Shown: positions 25,704-35,081, counted from the first letter of the stretch. The stretch: 64,000 bases of DNA from Bradyrhizobium sp. (GCF_022844465.1 NZ_JALHLP010000022.1:1-64000); one strand, 5' to 3'. Numbers and translations are program-made. The notes: generated from the sequence alone by a model not told the origin.

Positions 25704-26498
25704 TCACTTCCCGTAACTCTCCCGCATCTTCGCCTGGATCTTCGCCATGCCCGCGATCCAGCGGTCGTAGTTTTCGGTCTTCTTGCGCATGTAGCCGAGC
25801 ACCTGCGGATGCGGCAGGATCACGAAGGTTTCGTCTTCCAGCCCCTTCAGCACGTCCTGCGCCACCTGCTCCGGCGTCAGGTCGCCGTCGCCGGATTGCG
25901 GGCCCTTCGGGATCGAGCGCAGCATGTTGGTGTCGACGCCCTGCGGGCACAGGATCGACACCTTGATGCCGTCGGCCTTGTGCGAGATCGCCAGGTTCTC
26001 GGAAAAGCCGACCGCGGCGTGCTTGGTGGTCGAATAGGCCGGGCTGCCGACCTGGGACAACAGCCCCGCCGCCGAGATCGTGTTGAGGAAATAGCCGCCG
26101 CCGCGCGCCTTCATGCGCGGGATCAGGTGCCGCGCCGCATAGACATGAGCCATGACATGGATGGCCCAGCTGCGCTGCCATGGCTCGTCGGAGCTGCCGC
26201 CGGCGTTGACCGACAGCGGATCGAAGCCGCCGCCGATGCCGGCATTGGAGCAGAACAGCGCGATCGGACCGAACCGGCGCTCGGTCTCCTCGATGACGTG
26301 GAGGATGTCCTTTTCCTGCCCGACGTCGCATTTGAAGGCCGCGCCGTTGATCGCGGCCGCGACCTGCTCGGCGGCGGCGTGGTCGAGGTCGACGACCACG
26401 ACCTTGGCGGCGCCGGCGCGATGAAACGCCTCGCACATCGCCCGCCCGATGCCATTGCCGCCGCCGGTCACCACCACGACTTTGCCGGTCACCTGCAT
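25704..26498 (-). CDS. Short-chain dehydrogenase/reductase
   Basis: A 264-residue SDR. The cofactor motif TGGGNGIG is at about residues 11-18. Asp following the beta2 strand (VVVVDLD) points to NAD(H). CSNAG replaces the usual NNAG, and the catalytic Tyr-Lys are in YSTTK (about 152-156) after Ser in NTISAAG. A C-terminal extension contains YMRKKTENYDRWIAGMAKIQ. The substrate is unknown. It is convergent with the decarboxylase gene; upstream lies the hemolysin-III gene transcribed in the same direction, 22 nt away. Confidence 0.9.
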   Translation of the reverse strand: MQVTGKVVVVTGGGNGIGRAMCEAFHRAGAAKVVVVDLDHAAAEQVAAAINGAAFKCDVGQEKDILHVIEETERRFGPIALFCSNAGIGGGFDPLSVNAGGSSDEPWQRSWAIHVMAHVYAARHLIPRMKARGGGYFLNTISAAGLLSQVGSPAYSTTKHAAVGFSENLAISHKADGIKVSILCPQGVDTNMLRSIPKGPQSGDGDLTPEQVAQDVLKGLEDETFVILPHPQVLGYMRKKTENYDRWIAGMAKIQAKMRESYGK

Positions 26499-26520
26499 GG
26501 CCGCCCCCCTTTGTCCTTGT

Positions 26521-27216
26521 TTACGCCAGCATCAGATCAAGGATGGCGGTATAGTGGCAGGCGGCGCCGAGCAAGACAAAGCCGTGCCAGATCGCGTTCT
26601 GGAAGCGCAGCCGCTGCCAGGCGTGAAAGATCACCCCTGAAGTGTAAAGCACGCCGCCTGCGACTGTGAAACCCAGCGCCAGCGCCGGCAGCTTCTCCAC
26701 CATGGCGTCATAGAGCATCATGCCGCTCCAGCCCATGGCGAGGTAAAGCCCGGTCGCCAGCCGGTCGTAGCGGCCGGGCCGCGCGATCTTGAGTGCGATG
26801 CCGGCGATCGCCAGGCACCACACGCCGATCAGCAACGCTACGGCGAAGTAACTGTCCTTCACCGCCATGATGAACGGCGTGTAGGTCCCGGCGATCAGCA
26901 GGTAGATCGCCGAATGGTCGAAGCGGCGCAGCACCCATTTGGCGCGCGACACCGGCCAGAGATTGTAGGTCGCCGACAGCACCAGCATCGCCAGCAGGCC
27001 CGCGACATAGATCGAGACGGCGGCGATTTCGGCGGCGGAGGCGTAGACGGCGGTCAGTGCGATCAGCGCGGTGGCGGCGACGAGGCCAAGGCAGACGCCA
27101 ATGACGTGGACGACGCCATCGGCGATCAGTTCGGCGCGATCGTAATGCCAGTGCATGGCGCCGGCGGCGGCATGGATCGACGTCGAGGCGATTTGCTTTA
27201 ACCTGAAGATCGTCAT
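26521..27216 (-). CDS. Hemolysin III / PAQR-family seven-pass membrane protein
   Basis: A 231-residue integral membrane protein with about seven hydrophobic segments. Family motifs are ADGVVHVIGVCLGLVAA near the start, RRFDHSAIYLLIAGTYTPF in the middle and GGVLYTSGVIFHAW...NAIWHGFVLLGAACHY near the end. The conserved His, Ser, Asp and His residues of the PAQR/CREST zinc site are present. Family members are thought to act as membrane hydrolases of lipids such as ceramides, but bacterial substrates are not established. It is read in the same direction as the SDR downstream. Confidence 0.9.
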   Translation of the reverse strand: MTIFRLKQIASTSIHAAAGAMHWHYDRAELIADGVVHVIGVCLGLVAATALIALTAVYASAAEIAAVSIYVAGLLAMLVLSATYNLWPVSRAKWVLRRFDHSAIYLLIAGTYTPFIMAVKDSYFAVALLIGVWCLAIAGIALKIARPGRYDRLATGLYLAMGWSGMMLYDAMVEKLPALALGFTVAGGVLYTSGVIFHAWQRLRFQNAIWHGFVLLGAACHYTAILDLMLA

Positions 27217-27405
27217 GCGGACCCGCCGAAATTGCTTGCCGAGCGATAGGATAGTAATCTGGCGAGGTCAACGAACCCCACGCCATCCGGTTCACCCGGA
27301 AACTCGGCTTAAATGTGAAGCTTGATTTCGGCCCGGCAATCGCCACTTTTCCTGACGGTGCCCGCGAATGCCCGCCCCCCTCACATCGAGCCGCCCCCTC
27401 CCCCT

Positions 27406-28869
27406 ATGGCCCCCGGTTTTTCAGACATTGTCGAGGAAGCGCGGCTGTCGGCGCGGGCGCTATTGGATTACGGCGACGGCCTGTTCCATCCGACGGTGCG
27501 GCTTGGCGTCACCGGGCTGTCGCGCGCCGGCAAGACCGTGTTCATCACCGCGCTGGTTCACGGCCTGACCCGCGGCGGCCGCTTTCCGGTGTTCGAGCCG
27601 TACGCGACCGGCCGGATCGCCGGCGTCCGGCTGGAGCCGCAGCCCGACGACGCGGTGCCCCGCTTCGACTACGAGAACCACGTTCGCGCCCTGATCGAGG
27701 ATCGGCGCTGGCCGAACTCGACCGTCGACATCAGTGAATTGCGCCTCGTCATCGACTACCAGCGGCAGAACGGCGCCGACCGCACGCTCACCGTCGATAT
27801 CGTGGACTACCCCGGCGAATGGCTGCTCGACCTGCCGCTGCTCCACAGGAGCTACGAGCAATGGTCGGCGGAGAGCCTCGCCCTGTCGCGCGAGGGCCCG
27901 CGCGCGAAGCTGGCAGCACTTTGGCATGCGCATCTGGCGACGCTCGCCGCCGCGGCGCGCGAAGACGAACAGGCGGCGCGCATGGCGGCAAAGCTGTTCA
28001 CGGATTATCTGCGCGCCTGCCGCGACGAGCGTTTTGCCATGAGTCTGCTGCCGCCGGGGCGCTTCCTGATGCCGGGCAATCTGGCGGATACGCCGGCGTT
28101 GACCTTTGCGCCGCTCGACGTCGCCATCGACGGCAGCGCGCCCGACGGCTCGCTGTGGGCGATGATGCGGCGGCGCTACGAGTCCTACAAGGCCGTCGTC
28201 GTGCGTCCGTTCTTTCGCGATCATTTCGCCCGCCTCGACCGCCAGGTCGTGCTGGTCGATGCGCTGTCCGCCTTCAACGCCGGGCCCGAGGCCTTGCACG
28301 ATCTGGAATCGGCGCTGGCGGGCATTCTCGATTGCTTCCGGATCGGCCGCAGCACGCTGTTCAGCAATCTGTTTCGGCCGCGGATCGATCGCATCCTGTT
28401 TGCGGCCACCAAGGCCGATCATCTGCACCATCTGAGCCACGATCGTCTCGAAGCGGTGCTGCGGCGGGCGGTGGCGCGGGCCGCCGACCGCGCCAGATAT
28501 GCCGGCGCCGCGATCGACGTGGTGGCGCTATCGGCGGTGCGCGCCACCCGCGAGGCGATGGTGGCGCGCGGCCGCGAGAAACTGCCCTCGATCACCGGCA
28601 CGCCCGCGCCCGGCGAGGTCGCCAATGGCGAAACCTTCGACGGCGCGACCGAGGTCGCGACCTTTCCGGGCGACCTGCCCGAAGATCCCGAAGAACTGTT
28701 CAAGGGCGGGTTTGCCGGCCTCTCCAGCGCGCCTTCCGAAAAGGCCGATTTCCGCTTCCTGCGCTTCCGGCCGCCGCTGCTGGAGCGCCACGGCGACGAG
28801 GCGCCCGCGCTGCCTCACATCCGCCTCGACCGCGCCCTCCAGTTCCTGATCGGAGACCGACTGCAATGA
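27406..28869 (+). CDS. ycjX: YcjX-like P-loop stress protein
   Basis: A protein of about 487 residues. The N-terminus FSDIVEEARLSARALLDYGDGLFHPTVRLGVTGLSRAGKTVFITALVHGL is the family signature and contains the Walker A GLSRAGKT at about residues 38-45. Further motifs are DIVDYPGEWLLDLPLL, a Walker-B-like segment, and RILFAATKADHLHHLSH with the GTPase NKxD-like TKAD. YcjX and YcjF are a conserved pair linked to envelope stress. The ATG at 27406 matches the usual family start; the frame opens at 27322. It overlaps the ycjF-like gene by 4 nt. Confidence 0.9.
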   Translation: MAPGFSDIVEEARLSARALLDYGDGLFHPTVRLGVTGLSRAGKTVFITALVHGLTRGGRFPVFEPYATGRIAGVRLEPQPDDAVPRFDYENHVRALIEDRRWPNSTVDISELRLVIDYQRQNGADRTLTVDIVDYPGEWLLDLPLLHRSYEQWSAESLALSREGPRAKLAALWHAHLATLAAAAREDEQAARMAAKLFTDYLRACRDERFAMSLLPPGRFLMPGNLADTPALTFAPLDVAIDGSAPDGSLWAMMRRRYESYKAVVVRPFFRDHFARLDRQVVLVDALSAFNAGPEALHDLESALAGILDCFRIGRSTLFSNLFRPRIDRILFAATKADHLHHLSHDRLEAVLRRAVARAADRARYAGAAIDVVALSAVRATREAMVARGREKLPSITGTPAPGEVANGETFDGATEVATFPGDLPEDPEELFKGGFAGLSSAPSEKADFRFLRFRPPLLERHGDEAPALPHIRLDRALQFLIGDRLQ

Positions 28870-29897
28870 GCGAGAAAACGCCGCAGCGGCGGCCGGCGAC
28901 CTTCAGGCTGGACGATCCCGGCGTGATCGTGATGGACCCGGACGCAACCACCCGCCCCGCCCGCGGCACCGTGCAGGTCACGCCGGAATCCGACCCGGCG
29001 CTGCTGCCGGTTGCGCTGGATGCGCCGCTGCTCCCGGCGCGCCGCGGCTTTCGCTGGGGCGCGCTGTTCTGGTCCGCCGCCAGCGGGCTGGTGCTGTTTG
29101 GGCTCGGGCTCGGCGTCGTCAACCTGATCGAGGATCTGTTCGCGCGCAGCCAGACCGTGGGCTATGTCGCGCTGGCCTTGGCGGCCGCCGCGGCGCTGGC
29201 GCTGGTCGTCGTCATCGCGCGCGAAGCGTTCGGGCTGGCGCGGCTGGCGACCATCGAGAAACTGCATCTGCGCGCCGCCGAGGTCCTGCGCAGCGACGAC
29301 CGCGCTGAAAGCCGGGCCGTCGTTGACGAGCTGCTCCGGCTGGCGCGGCAGAACCCGCATCTGGCGCGCGCCCGGGCCTCGCTGGCCGGCCATGCCGACG
29401 ACATCATCGACGGCGCCGACATGATCAAGCTGGCCGAGCGCGAATTGATGGCGCCGCTCGACGAGCAGGCGCGGCGGCTGGTCTCGACGGCGGCGCAGCG
29501 CGTCTCGGTCGTCACCGCGATCAGCCCGCGCGCGCTGATCGACGTGCTGTTCGTGTTCGTCGCGGCCCTGCGGCTGATCCGGCAACTGGCCCGGCTCTAT
29601 GGCGGCCGGCCGGGCACGCTCGGCATGCTCAGCCTGCTGCGCCACGTCATCGGGCATCTCGCGATCACCGGCGGCATGGCGGCGACCGACAGCCTGGTGC
29701 AACAAATGCTCGGGCACGGCATCGCCGCCAAACTCTCGCACCGCCTCGGCGAAGGCGTGCTCAACGGCCTCTTGACGGCGCGGCTCGGCCTTGCCGCCAT
29801 CGACGTCACCCGCCCGCTGCCCTTCACCGCGCTGCCGCGCCCGGCGCTGGCCGATCTCGCCAGGGACCTCCTGCGCAAGCGCGATGGCGAGGAATGA
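28866..29897 (+). CDS. ycjF: YcjF-like inner-membrane protein (DUF697, TIGR01620)
   Basis: A 343-residue membrane protein. A proline-rich cytoplasmic start (PQRRPATFRLDDPGVIVMD) is typical of the family. Two transmembrane segments follow (about 59-81 and 98-120). The DUF697 region includes RVSVVTAISPRALIDVLFVFVAALRLIRQLARLYGGRPG. It is translationally coupled to ycjX through an ATGA overlap, and the pair is conserved widely in proteobacteria as a stress-associated unit of undefined biochemistry. Confidence 0.9.
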   Translation: MSEKTPQRRPATFRLDDPGVIVMDPDATTRPARGTVQVTPESDPALLPVALDAPLLPARRGFRWGALFWSAASGLVLFGLGLGVVNLIEDLFARSQTVGYVALALAAAAALALVVVIAREAFGLARLATIEKLHLRAAEVLRSDDRAESRAVVDELLRLARQNPHLARARASLAGHADDIIDGADMIKLAERELMAPLDEQARRLVSTAAQRVSVVTAISPRALIDVLFVFVAALRLIRQLARLYGGRPGTLGMLSLLRHVIGHLAITGGMAATDSLVQQMLGHGIAAKLSHRLGEGVLNGLLTARLGLAAIDVTRPLPFTALPRPALADLARDLLRKRDGEE

Positions 29898-30229
29898 GGT
29901 TTCGATCGTGGCAGGCGGGGATTAGTGAAGCGGTTTCAGCTAACGGTTGAAGCAGGGCGCCTTATTTCAGGAGCGGCAGTGGCCTCATTTGCGAAAATGA
30001 GTGGGGCCGGCGCGCTGCTTGTCTCCGATTGGCTCACTGGGGCGAAGAGCATTCTTTAGCAATTCCAGACGCTTATGATTGCGCAAGCGCGCGACATGCG
30101 GGCAGGCTAACCAGAACCGCCCTGAAACAAAAATTGATGCGAGGTTCCAAGAAAAGCGGGGACATTCCTAAATAAGGTCTTGATTTTCCTATCTCGTTCT
30201 TCCCGGGGCGATGTTTATGAGTTGAATGG
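29898..30229. other. Intergenic stretch, no gene recognised
   Basis: About 330 bp of clearly lower GC than the upstream genes. It contains no convincing coding frame, RNA gene or repeat. It marks the left margin of a lower-GC segment extending to about 35 kb. Confidence 0.5.
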
Positions 30230-30418
30230 ATGACGGATCAACAACTGGCTCTTCAGGCGATTGGGCAAGCTCAGCTCATTCTTGAAGACTACCTTCAGCC
30301 CCGGCCGCAAAACAGCGAGCGTATTCTCGATAAGCTGGTGGACGTGCTTGAACGCCCGGACGTGATGGCCGCGGTGAGCCGATTGCAGCGACGAAGCGGC
30401 CTGGAGCCGCGCCAATGA
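30230..30418 (+). CDS. Small hypothetical protein (62 aa)
   Basis: A 62-residue soluble, probably all-helical protein (TDQQLALQAIGQAQLILEDYL...ERILDKLVDVLERPDVMAAV). No domain is recognised. It overlaps the next gene by 4 nt (ATGA), which supports it as a real translated unit. No strong ribosome site is evident. Confidence 0.6.
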   Translation: MTDQQLALQAIGQAQLILEDYLQPRPQNSERILDKLVDVLERPDVMAAVSRLQRRSGLEPRQ

Positions 30419-30807
30419 GGAGCAGGCTTTTTTCAATGGCTATCGCGCCTTGCGCGGCTGCCTTGTTGTTGATTGGCATACCGGACGTGGAAGCCAAGCA
30501 GCAATGCCATGCCGCCAAGCCCTCAAATCCGCAATCGCAGTGGTGGTCGTACCGAATAATCGACGGACGAAAATGCTGGTACGCCGGCAAGCCGATGCTT
30601 TCCAAATCCCTGCTGGAATGGCGCAAGGAGGCTTCCGTGCAACCGGCCCTTGCGGCCGAGGTCAAGAAACCGGCCCTCGCGGCCGAGGTCAAGAACAGGG
30701 CTGCAGAGAAGCGTGGCAACCCGCTCAACGCGCAAGCATGGGCACCGAAGGACGATCCTGACAGTTTCGAAGCGCTCTGGCGCGCCAGGGTAGCCTTGGA
30801 GCCGTAG
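30415..30807 (+). CDS. Secreted hypothetical protein (130 aa)
   Basis: A 130-residue protein with a signal peptide ending near DVEA-KQQC. A short conserved-looking segment follows (WWSYRIIDGRKCWYAGKPMLSK) with two cysteines that may form a disulfide. Then comes a direct repeat of the 9-residue unit PALAAEVKK/PALAAEVKN at about residues 77-94. The function is unknown. It is coupled to the 62-residue gene by a 4-nt overlap. A run of eleven C bases lies just after the stop. Confidence 0.7.
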   Translation: MRSRLFSMAIAPCAAALLLIGIPDVEAKQQCHAAKPSNPQSQWWSYRIIDGRKCWYAGKPMLSKSLLEWRKEASVQPALAAEVKKPALAAEVKNRAAEKRGNPLNAQAWAPKDDPDSFEALWRARVALEP

Positions 30808-30883
30808 CGCGCCCCCCCCCCCGCTGGCCCCTAGGGTCGAGTCGCGGCCGGCCGTGATGGCGGTCACATCGAACTTGGCCACA

Positions 30884-32671
30884 TCATCGGTCAGGCAAGC
30901 CGAGTTTTCGCAGGTTTTCGGCCATCCTATCCAACGTGGGACCGGAAAAAACCATGGCGAGCTTGAACTTCGCGATCGTCAGATCGGGATAGTGTCGCAA
31001 CAATTCCGCAAACGCCAGCTTCGCCTCGTCGATCCGACCGGCGGCCGACAGGGACGACGTCAGATTACGATAGATCCAGTTTGCATTGGGCCGCTCCAGC
31101 AGCGCGCGCCGGTATAGTGCCGCAGCATTGTCGTAGTCCTGCATCACTTCGTGAGCCGAGGCGAGACCGGCATAATTGTTGAAGTTCATCGGATCAATCG
31201 GACTGAGGCGAAGGGCGCGTTCGAAGTTTTCGATCGCCTTGTGAGGCTGATCGGCGTAATTCTCGACCCATCCAAGGCGGCTCCAGGCCCAGGCGCAGTT
31301 CGGATCAAGAGCGAGCGCGCGCTCCAGCAGCACGCGGGCGGTCCCATAGTTCCGAACAAAAGTATGCACCGCGCCAAGCACAGCCAGGATGAGCGGGTCG
31401 TCTCCGCTCAGGTTCGCGGCGCGCTCCGCGAGCGTCCGTGCCATGGCCTGGCTTGCTGCAAGGTCGTCCGCCCAATTGTAGACCGAACGTTGGGCATGGC
31501 ACCAACCCGCAAGGGCCATCGCCAGCGGATATTCGGGGTCAACACTTAGCGCCTTCTCGAGAAGCTCGATCGCTTTTGCGCTTTCGTCCTTCTCCAGCGC
31601 CCAAACATGGGGCATCGCCCGCATGGTGTAGTCGTAGCTGCTCAAATCCTGCGGACGCTTGCGACGCGACCGCTCGATCTCGGCGCTGCGAATGGACGGC
31701 TGCAGCGCGCCTGCCACTTGCTGCGTTATCCGGTCCTGCAGATCAAAGAACTCGTCGATTGTGCCGTCGTAGCGCGAGCTCCAGACATGCGCGCCCCCCT
31801 CGGTCTCGATAAGCTGGACGGTGATACGCAGACGACTACCGACTTTCTGTACGCTTCCCTCCAGCAGGTACGCGACACCCAATTCCTTTCCGATGTCGCG
31901 TGCATTGGTCGCGCGCCCCTTGTACGTGAACGCCGAACTCCGGGCGATGACGAAGAACGACCGGACGCAGGAAAGCGTCGCCGTTATCGCCTCGACGATG
32001 CCGTCGGCGAGGTAGTCCTGGCCGGGCTCGGCGGACATGTTATCGAAAGGCAGTACAACGATCGATGGCTTGTCGGGCAACGCCAGAGTTTTAGGCCAGT
32101 GAATCGCGGGCGATTCCGATGTAATCCTCGCAACACTATCGCCAGCCGGCCGTATTCGCCACGCCCGCATCGGCTCGGCAATGTTCTTTAAACTCTGTTC
32201 CCCGATGTCTTCCAATGCAAAATCGACCTTGCCGCGAATTTGTCGATGCGCGTCATCGGACAAACAGACGCCGCCCGGTTCTGCAATTCCCTCAAGCCGA
32301 GCCGCTATGTTGACGCCGTCACCGAATATGTCGTCATCGTCGATGATGATATCGCCGACATGGATCCCTATCCGAAACTCGATCCTGAGGTCCTGCGGGA
32401 CGTCGGCGTTATGCTTGACCATCTCTCGCTGGATGTCGGCGGCGCAGCGCGCCGCATCAACAGCGCTTGCGAACTCGACCAGCAGACCGTCGCCGGTGGT
32501 CTTGACGATGCGGCCCCGGTGGCTCGCGATCGTGGGATCGACAAGCGTCCTTCGGAGCGCTTTCAGTTGGGCTAGCGTTTTCTCCTCGTTCAAGCCCATC
32601 AGCCGGCTGTAGCCGGCGACATCCGCCGCCAGGACAGCCACTAGTCGTCGCTGCACGCGATCGCTGGACAA
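30884..32671 (-). CDS. Class III adenylate/guanylate cyclase with TolB-like and TPR domains
   Basis: A 595-residue protein. Residues 1-170 form a class III cyclase domain with metal-binding Asp17 (AADVAGYSRLM) and Asp61 (KTTGDGLLVEF), the substrate Lys57 and the GDGVNIAARLE block. The middle (about 195-330) is a TolB/FlgO-like region beginning KPSIVVLPFDNMSAEPGQDYLADGI. The C-terminal ~240 residues are TPR repeats. The catalytic set looks complete, so cAMP or cGMP synthesis is expected. The start appears to be a TTG at 32671 or a GTG at 32656; no ATG lies nearby. Rhizobia carry many such paralogues. Confidence 0.88.
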   Translation of the reverse strand: MSSDRVQRRLVAVLAADVAGYSRLMGLNEEKTLAQLKALRRTLVDPTIASHRGRIVKTTGDGLLVEFASAVDAARCAADIQREMVKHNADVPQDLRIEFRIGIHVGDIIIDDDDIFGDGVNIAARLEGIAEPGGVCLSDDAHRQIRGKVDFALEDIGEQSLKNIAEPMRAWRIRPAGDSVARITSESPAIHWPKTLALPDKPSIVVLPFDNMSAEPGQDYLADGIVEAITATLSCVRSFFVIARSSAFTYKGRATNARDIGKELGVAYLLEGSVQKVGSRLRITVQLIETEGGAHVWSSRYDGTIDEFFDLQDRITQQVAGALQPSIRSAEIERSRRKRPQDLSSYDYTMRAMPHVWALEKDESAKAIELLEKALSVDPEYPLAMALAGWCHAQRSVYNWADDLAASQAMARTLAERAANLSGDDPLILAVLGAVHTFVRNYGTARVLLERALALDPNCAWAWSRLGWVENYADQPHKAIENFERALRLSPIDPMNFNNYAGLASAHEVMQDYDNAAALYRRALLERPNANWIYRNLTSSLSAAGRIDEAKLAFAELLRHYPDLTIAKFKLAMVFSGPTLDRMAENLRKLGLPDR

Positions 32672-32975
32672 GAGGTAGTTCCCGGGCTGATGGCAATAAC
32701 ACGATCAGAACATAGGCGGAGCACCTCCGCTAGCGATGTTTCCCGATCCGGCGTCTCAAAGCCGACGCCTAGCCTCTCCTCCTGCTACAGAAATGCCGTC
32801 GGCCGGCACGGAAGCCAGCGGAGCTTGGTTGAACCGCCGGCATCCTGCCGAGACATATATCTAATGTGCTGACGCGCTCCGTACCACGAGCGCCAACTTC
32901 GCCTTGCGCCAAACCAGCGTTGATGCGACCAGTGGATGCAGACACTTTCGTGATCGCGACGGGACAGGAAGTTGC
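32672..32975. other. Divergent intergenic region between the cyclase and cysK
   Basis: About 300 bp separating oppositely read genes. It should contain both promoters. No clear operator or RNA element is seen. Confidence 0.5.
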
Positions 32976-34019
32976 ATGAAATATCAAAGCATAACGGAGA
33001 CGATCGGCAATACGCCGGTGGTCAGAATCAATCACCTGGCGCCAAAGGGCGTGAACCTGTTCGTCAAGGTCGAAGCGTTCAATCCCCTCGGGTCCATCAA
33101 GGATCGGTTGGCCCTGGGTGTCATCGAGGCGGCTGAAAGATCCGGCGAATTGAAGCCGGGCCAGACCGTGATCGAGGCCACCAGCGGCAACACCGGGATT
33201 GGCCTTGCGATGGTTTGCGCGGCCAAGGGCTACCCGCTCGTGCTGACCATGGCCGAACCGTTCAGCGTCGAGCGCCGCAAGTTGATGCGATTCCTGGGAG
33301 CAAAGGTGATTATTACTCCCGCGGCTGAACGTGCCGTCGGCATGGTCAACAAGGCTGCTGAACTTGCCAAAGCCCACGGCTGGTTCATGACCCGGCAGTT
33401 CGAGAACGAAGCCAATGCAGATATCCATACTCGAACGACCGCGCGCGAAATCCTCGATGATTTCTCCGGCGAGAGGCTGGACTATTGGGTCACCGGCTAC
33501 GGCACCGGCGGAACGCTGAAGGGCGTCGCGCGGGTGCTCGCCAGGGAGCGGCCGGATACCAGGATCGTCGTATGCGAACCGCTCGACTCCCAACTGTTGG
33601 GCAGCGGCATCGAGCAGGCCCGGCATGCTGACGGCACCCCGTCAGGTCCCCACCCAACATTCAAGCCGCATCCGATGCAGGGGTGGACACCGGATTTCAT
33701 TCCGAAGCTCGCCGCCGATGCGGTGGAAACGAAAGTGATCCACCGGCTGCTGCCGATCTCGGGCGCTGATGCTATCCGGTTCAGCAAGGAGCTGGCGACC
33801 AGAGAGGGTATCTTTGTTGGCATCACTTCCGGCGCCACATTTGCTGGCGCGCTCCAGATCGCAGCAGAGGCTGAAAAGGGTGCAAACATCCTCTGCATGC
33901 TCCCCGACACCGGCGAACGCTACCTGAGCACCCCGCTGTTCGCCGATGTGGCGGCCGACATGAACGATGAAGAGCTGAAGATTTCGCGGTCCACGCCGTC
34001 AGGACAACTCAATTCCTGA
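32976..34019 (+). CDS. cysK: Cysteine synthase A (O-acetylserine sulfhydrylase)
   Basis: A 347-residue PLP enzyme making cysteine from O-acetylserine and sulfide. The PLP lysine lies in NPLGSIKDRLALGV (about residue 42) and the substrate-binding loop is EATSGNTGIGLA. The phosphate loop is GYGTGGTLKGV and the C-terminal GITSGAT matches. It is slightly longer than typical CysK (about 310-325), with extra sequence around the PHPMQGWTPDFIPKL region and at the C-terminus. ACAGGAA precedes the ATG at 32976. The gene stands alone, in the lower-GC segment. Confidence 0.9.
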   Translation: MKYQSITETIGNTPVVRINHLAPKGVNLFVKVEAFNPLGSIKDRLALGVIEAAERSGELKPGQTVIEATSGNTGIGLAMVCAAKGYPLVLTMAEPFSVERRKLMRFLGAKVIITPAAERAVGMVNKAAELAKAHGWFMTRQFENEANADIHTRTTAREILDDFSGERLDYWVTGYGTGGTLKGVARVLARERPDTRIVVCEPLDSQLLGSGIEQARHADGTPSGPHPTFKPHPMQGWTPDFIPKLAADAVETKVIHRLLPISGADAIRFSKELATREGIFVGITSGATFAGALQIAAEAEKGANILCMLPDTGERYLSTPLFADVAADMNDEELKISRSTPSGQLNS

Positions 34020-34061
34020 GCTCGGCTACAGACGGCTTTGCTCGAAGAACAACGCGTCCGG

Positions 34062-34589
34062 TCAGTTGGCGAACACATTGCCGGCGCGGATGCTGCACGA
34101 GATTCCGCCGACCTGGTTCGACTTGATTTCGACGATGTTGTTGGTGATGCCACTCTTAAAGCGAATGATGGCTCCCTCGGATTCCCTGGCACGTGTCACC
34201 TGCGCGCTGCAGCTGGCAAAGCCGGCATCGATATCCGCCACGATGCGCGTCGCTCCAGCGCTCCCGTAAGGCATCAGGACCAGCAGCGAACGGCCATTGA
34301 AATTGATCGAACGCTTGCCCGATCCCGCAATCTCTCCCTGGCGTTCCGCGCTGCCACGGCGCGTCGCGTAGGAGACGTTGTTGAAAACGCGCCCTGCCTC
34401 GCTCACGTACATGTTCAGCGTTACCGTGCCGACGACCTGCCGCCAGGCCTGCTCGCCGGCCGGGCGCTGCTCGCGGGTCTCGGTCCAGGTGACGCTGACC
34501 GACTTGCCGTACAATTCCTTTGGCGGTGCAGCATATGCGGCTTGCGGAAGCAACAGTCCAGACAAGAGCACAATTGTTGATCTCAACAT
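34062..34589 (-). CDS. Secreted hypothetical protein (175 aa)
   Basis: A 175-residue protein with a signal peptide (MLRSTIVLLSGLLLPQAAYA). A beta-rich body follows with motifs YGKSVSVTWTETREQR, LNMYVSEAGRVFN, SYATRRGSAERQG and INFNGRSLLVLMPYGSAGATRI. Two cysteines (FASCSAQV and GISCSIRAG) may pair. No known domain is recognised; a periplasmic beta-barrel or sandwich is plausible. GGAG lies 7 nt before the ATG at 34589, preferring it over a TTG at 34595. It is convergent with cysK. Confidence 0.75.
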   Translation of the reverse strand: MLRSTIVLLSGLLLPQAAYAAPPKELYGKSVSVTWTETREQRPAGEQAWRQVVGTVTLNMYVSEAGRVFNNVSYATRRGSAERQGEIAGSGKRSINFNGRSLLVLMPYGSAGATRIVADIDAGFASCSAQVTRARESEGAIIRFKSGITNNIVEIKSNQVGGISCSIRAGNVFAN

Positions 34590-34800
34590 GCTCAAGCTCC
34601 GTGGGGCTTGTCAGGCGGGCGCGCCTGGACATCGGGGGCGGCCAAGCGTGCAGGCTATCACCGCAGCGCGACGGACGGCAATCACCGGAATCGGTGGTTG
34701 AGCTTGGTCGGACGCCTTGCCGGCTCACAACGCGCGAACTTGAAATGTCCCGCCGGCTATCGGCGTTGGGGCCCGTTCGGGTATAGTTCCCCGCACTATA

Positions 34801-35064
34801 GCAGATGGACAACACGCAAACCGCAGCATCGACATCGCCATCGGCAAAGCCAAGGCGGCGGCGACCTATCGGCGCACGACGCGCGTCTTCATGGAGGCGA
34901 TCAACATGGGCGGATCGGCCACGATCACCCTGCCGGGCGTGTTCGCCTCGCCCGGCGGCGTGCCGATCATGATCGACGGCAAGGTCACCGGCGGCGTCGG
35001 CGTCAGCGGCGTCACCGGCGACCAGGACGAGCAATGCGCCAAGGCCGGCCTCGGGATTACCTAA
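34801..35064 (+). pseudogene. Truncated GlcG/HbpS heme-binding family gene (C-terminal remnant)
   Basis: The frame read from 34801 to the TAA at 35064 encodes about 87 residues, including RSIDIAIGKAKAAATYRR, MGGSATITLPGVFASPGGVP and DGKVTGGVGVSGVTGDQDEQ. This is the C-terminal part of the GlcG/HbpS family (normally ~140-170 residues). The N-terminal part, start codon and ribosome site are missing; homology stops abruptly near 34800. It is best read as a relic of a deletion or rearrangement. Confidence 0.72.
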
Positions 35065-35081
35065 GAAGTTGCGTACCAGCG

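Noticed and set aside
27819..29897. Very long plus-strand frame (about 690 codons) spanning ycjX and ycjF
   Set aside because: Its first part is an out-of-frame Arg/Ala-rich reading of ycjX; only the part from 28866 is the real YcjF protein.
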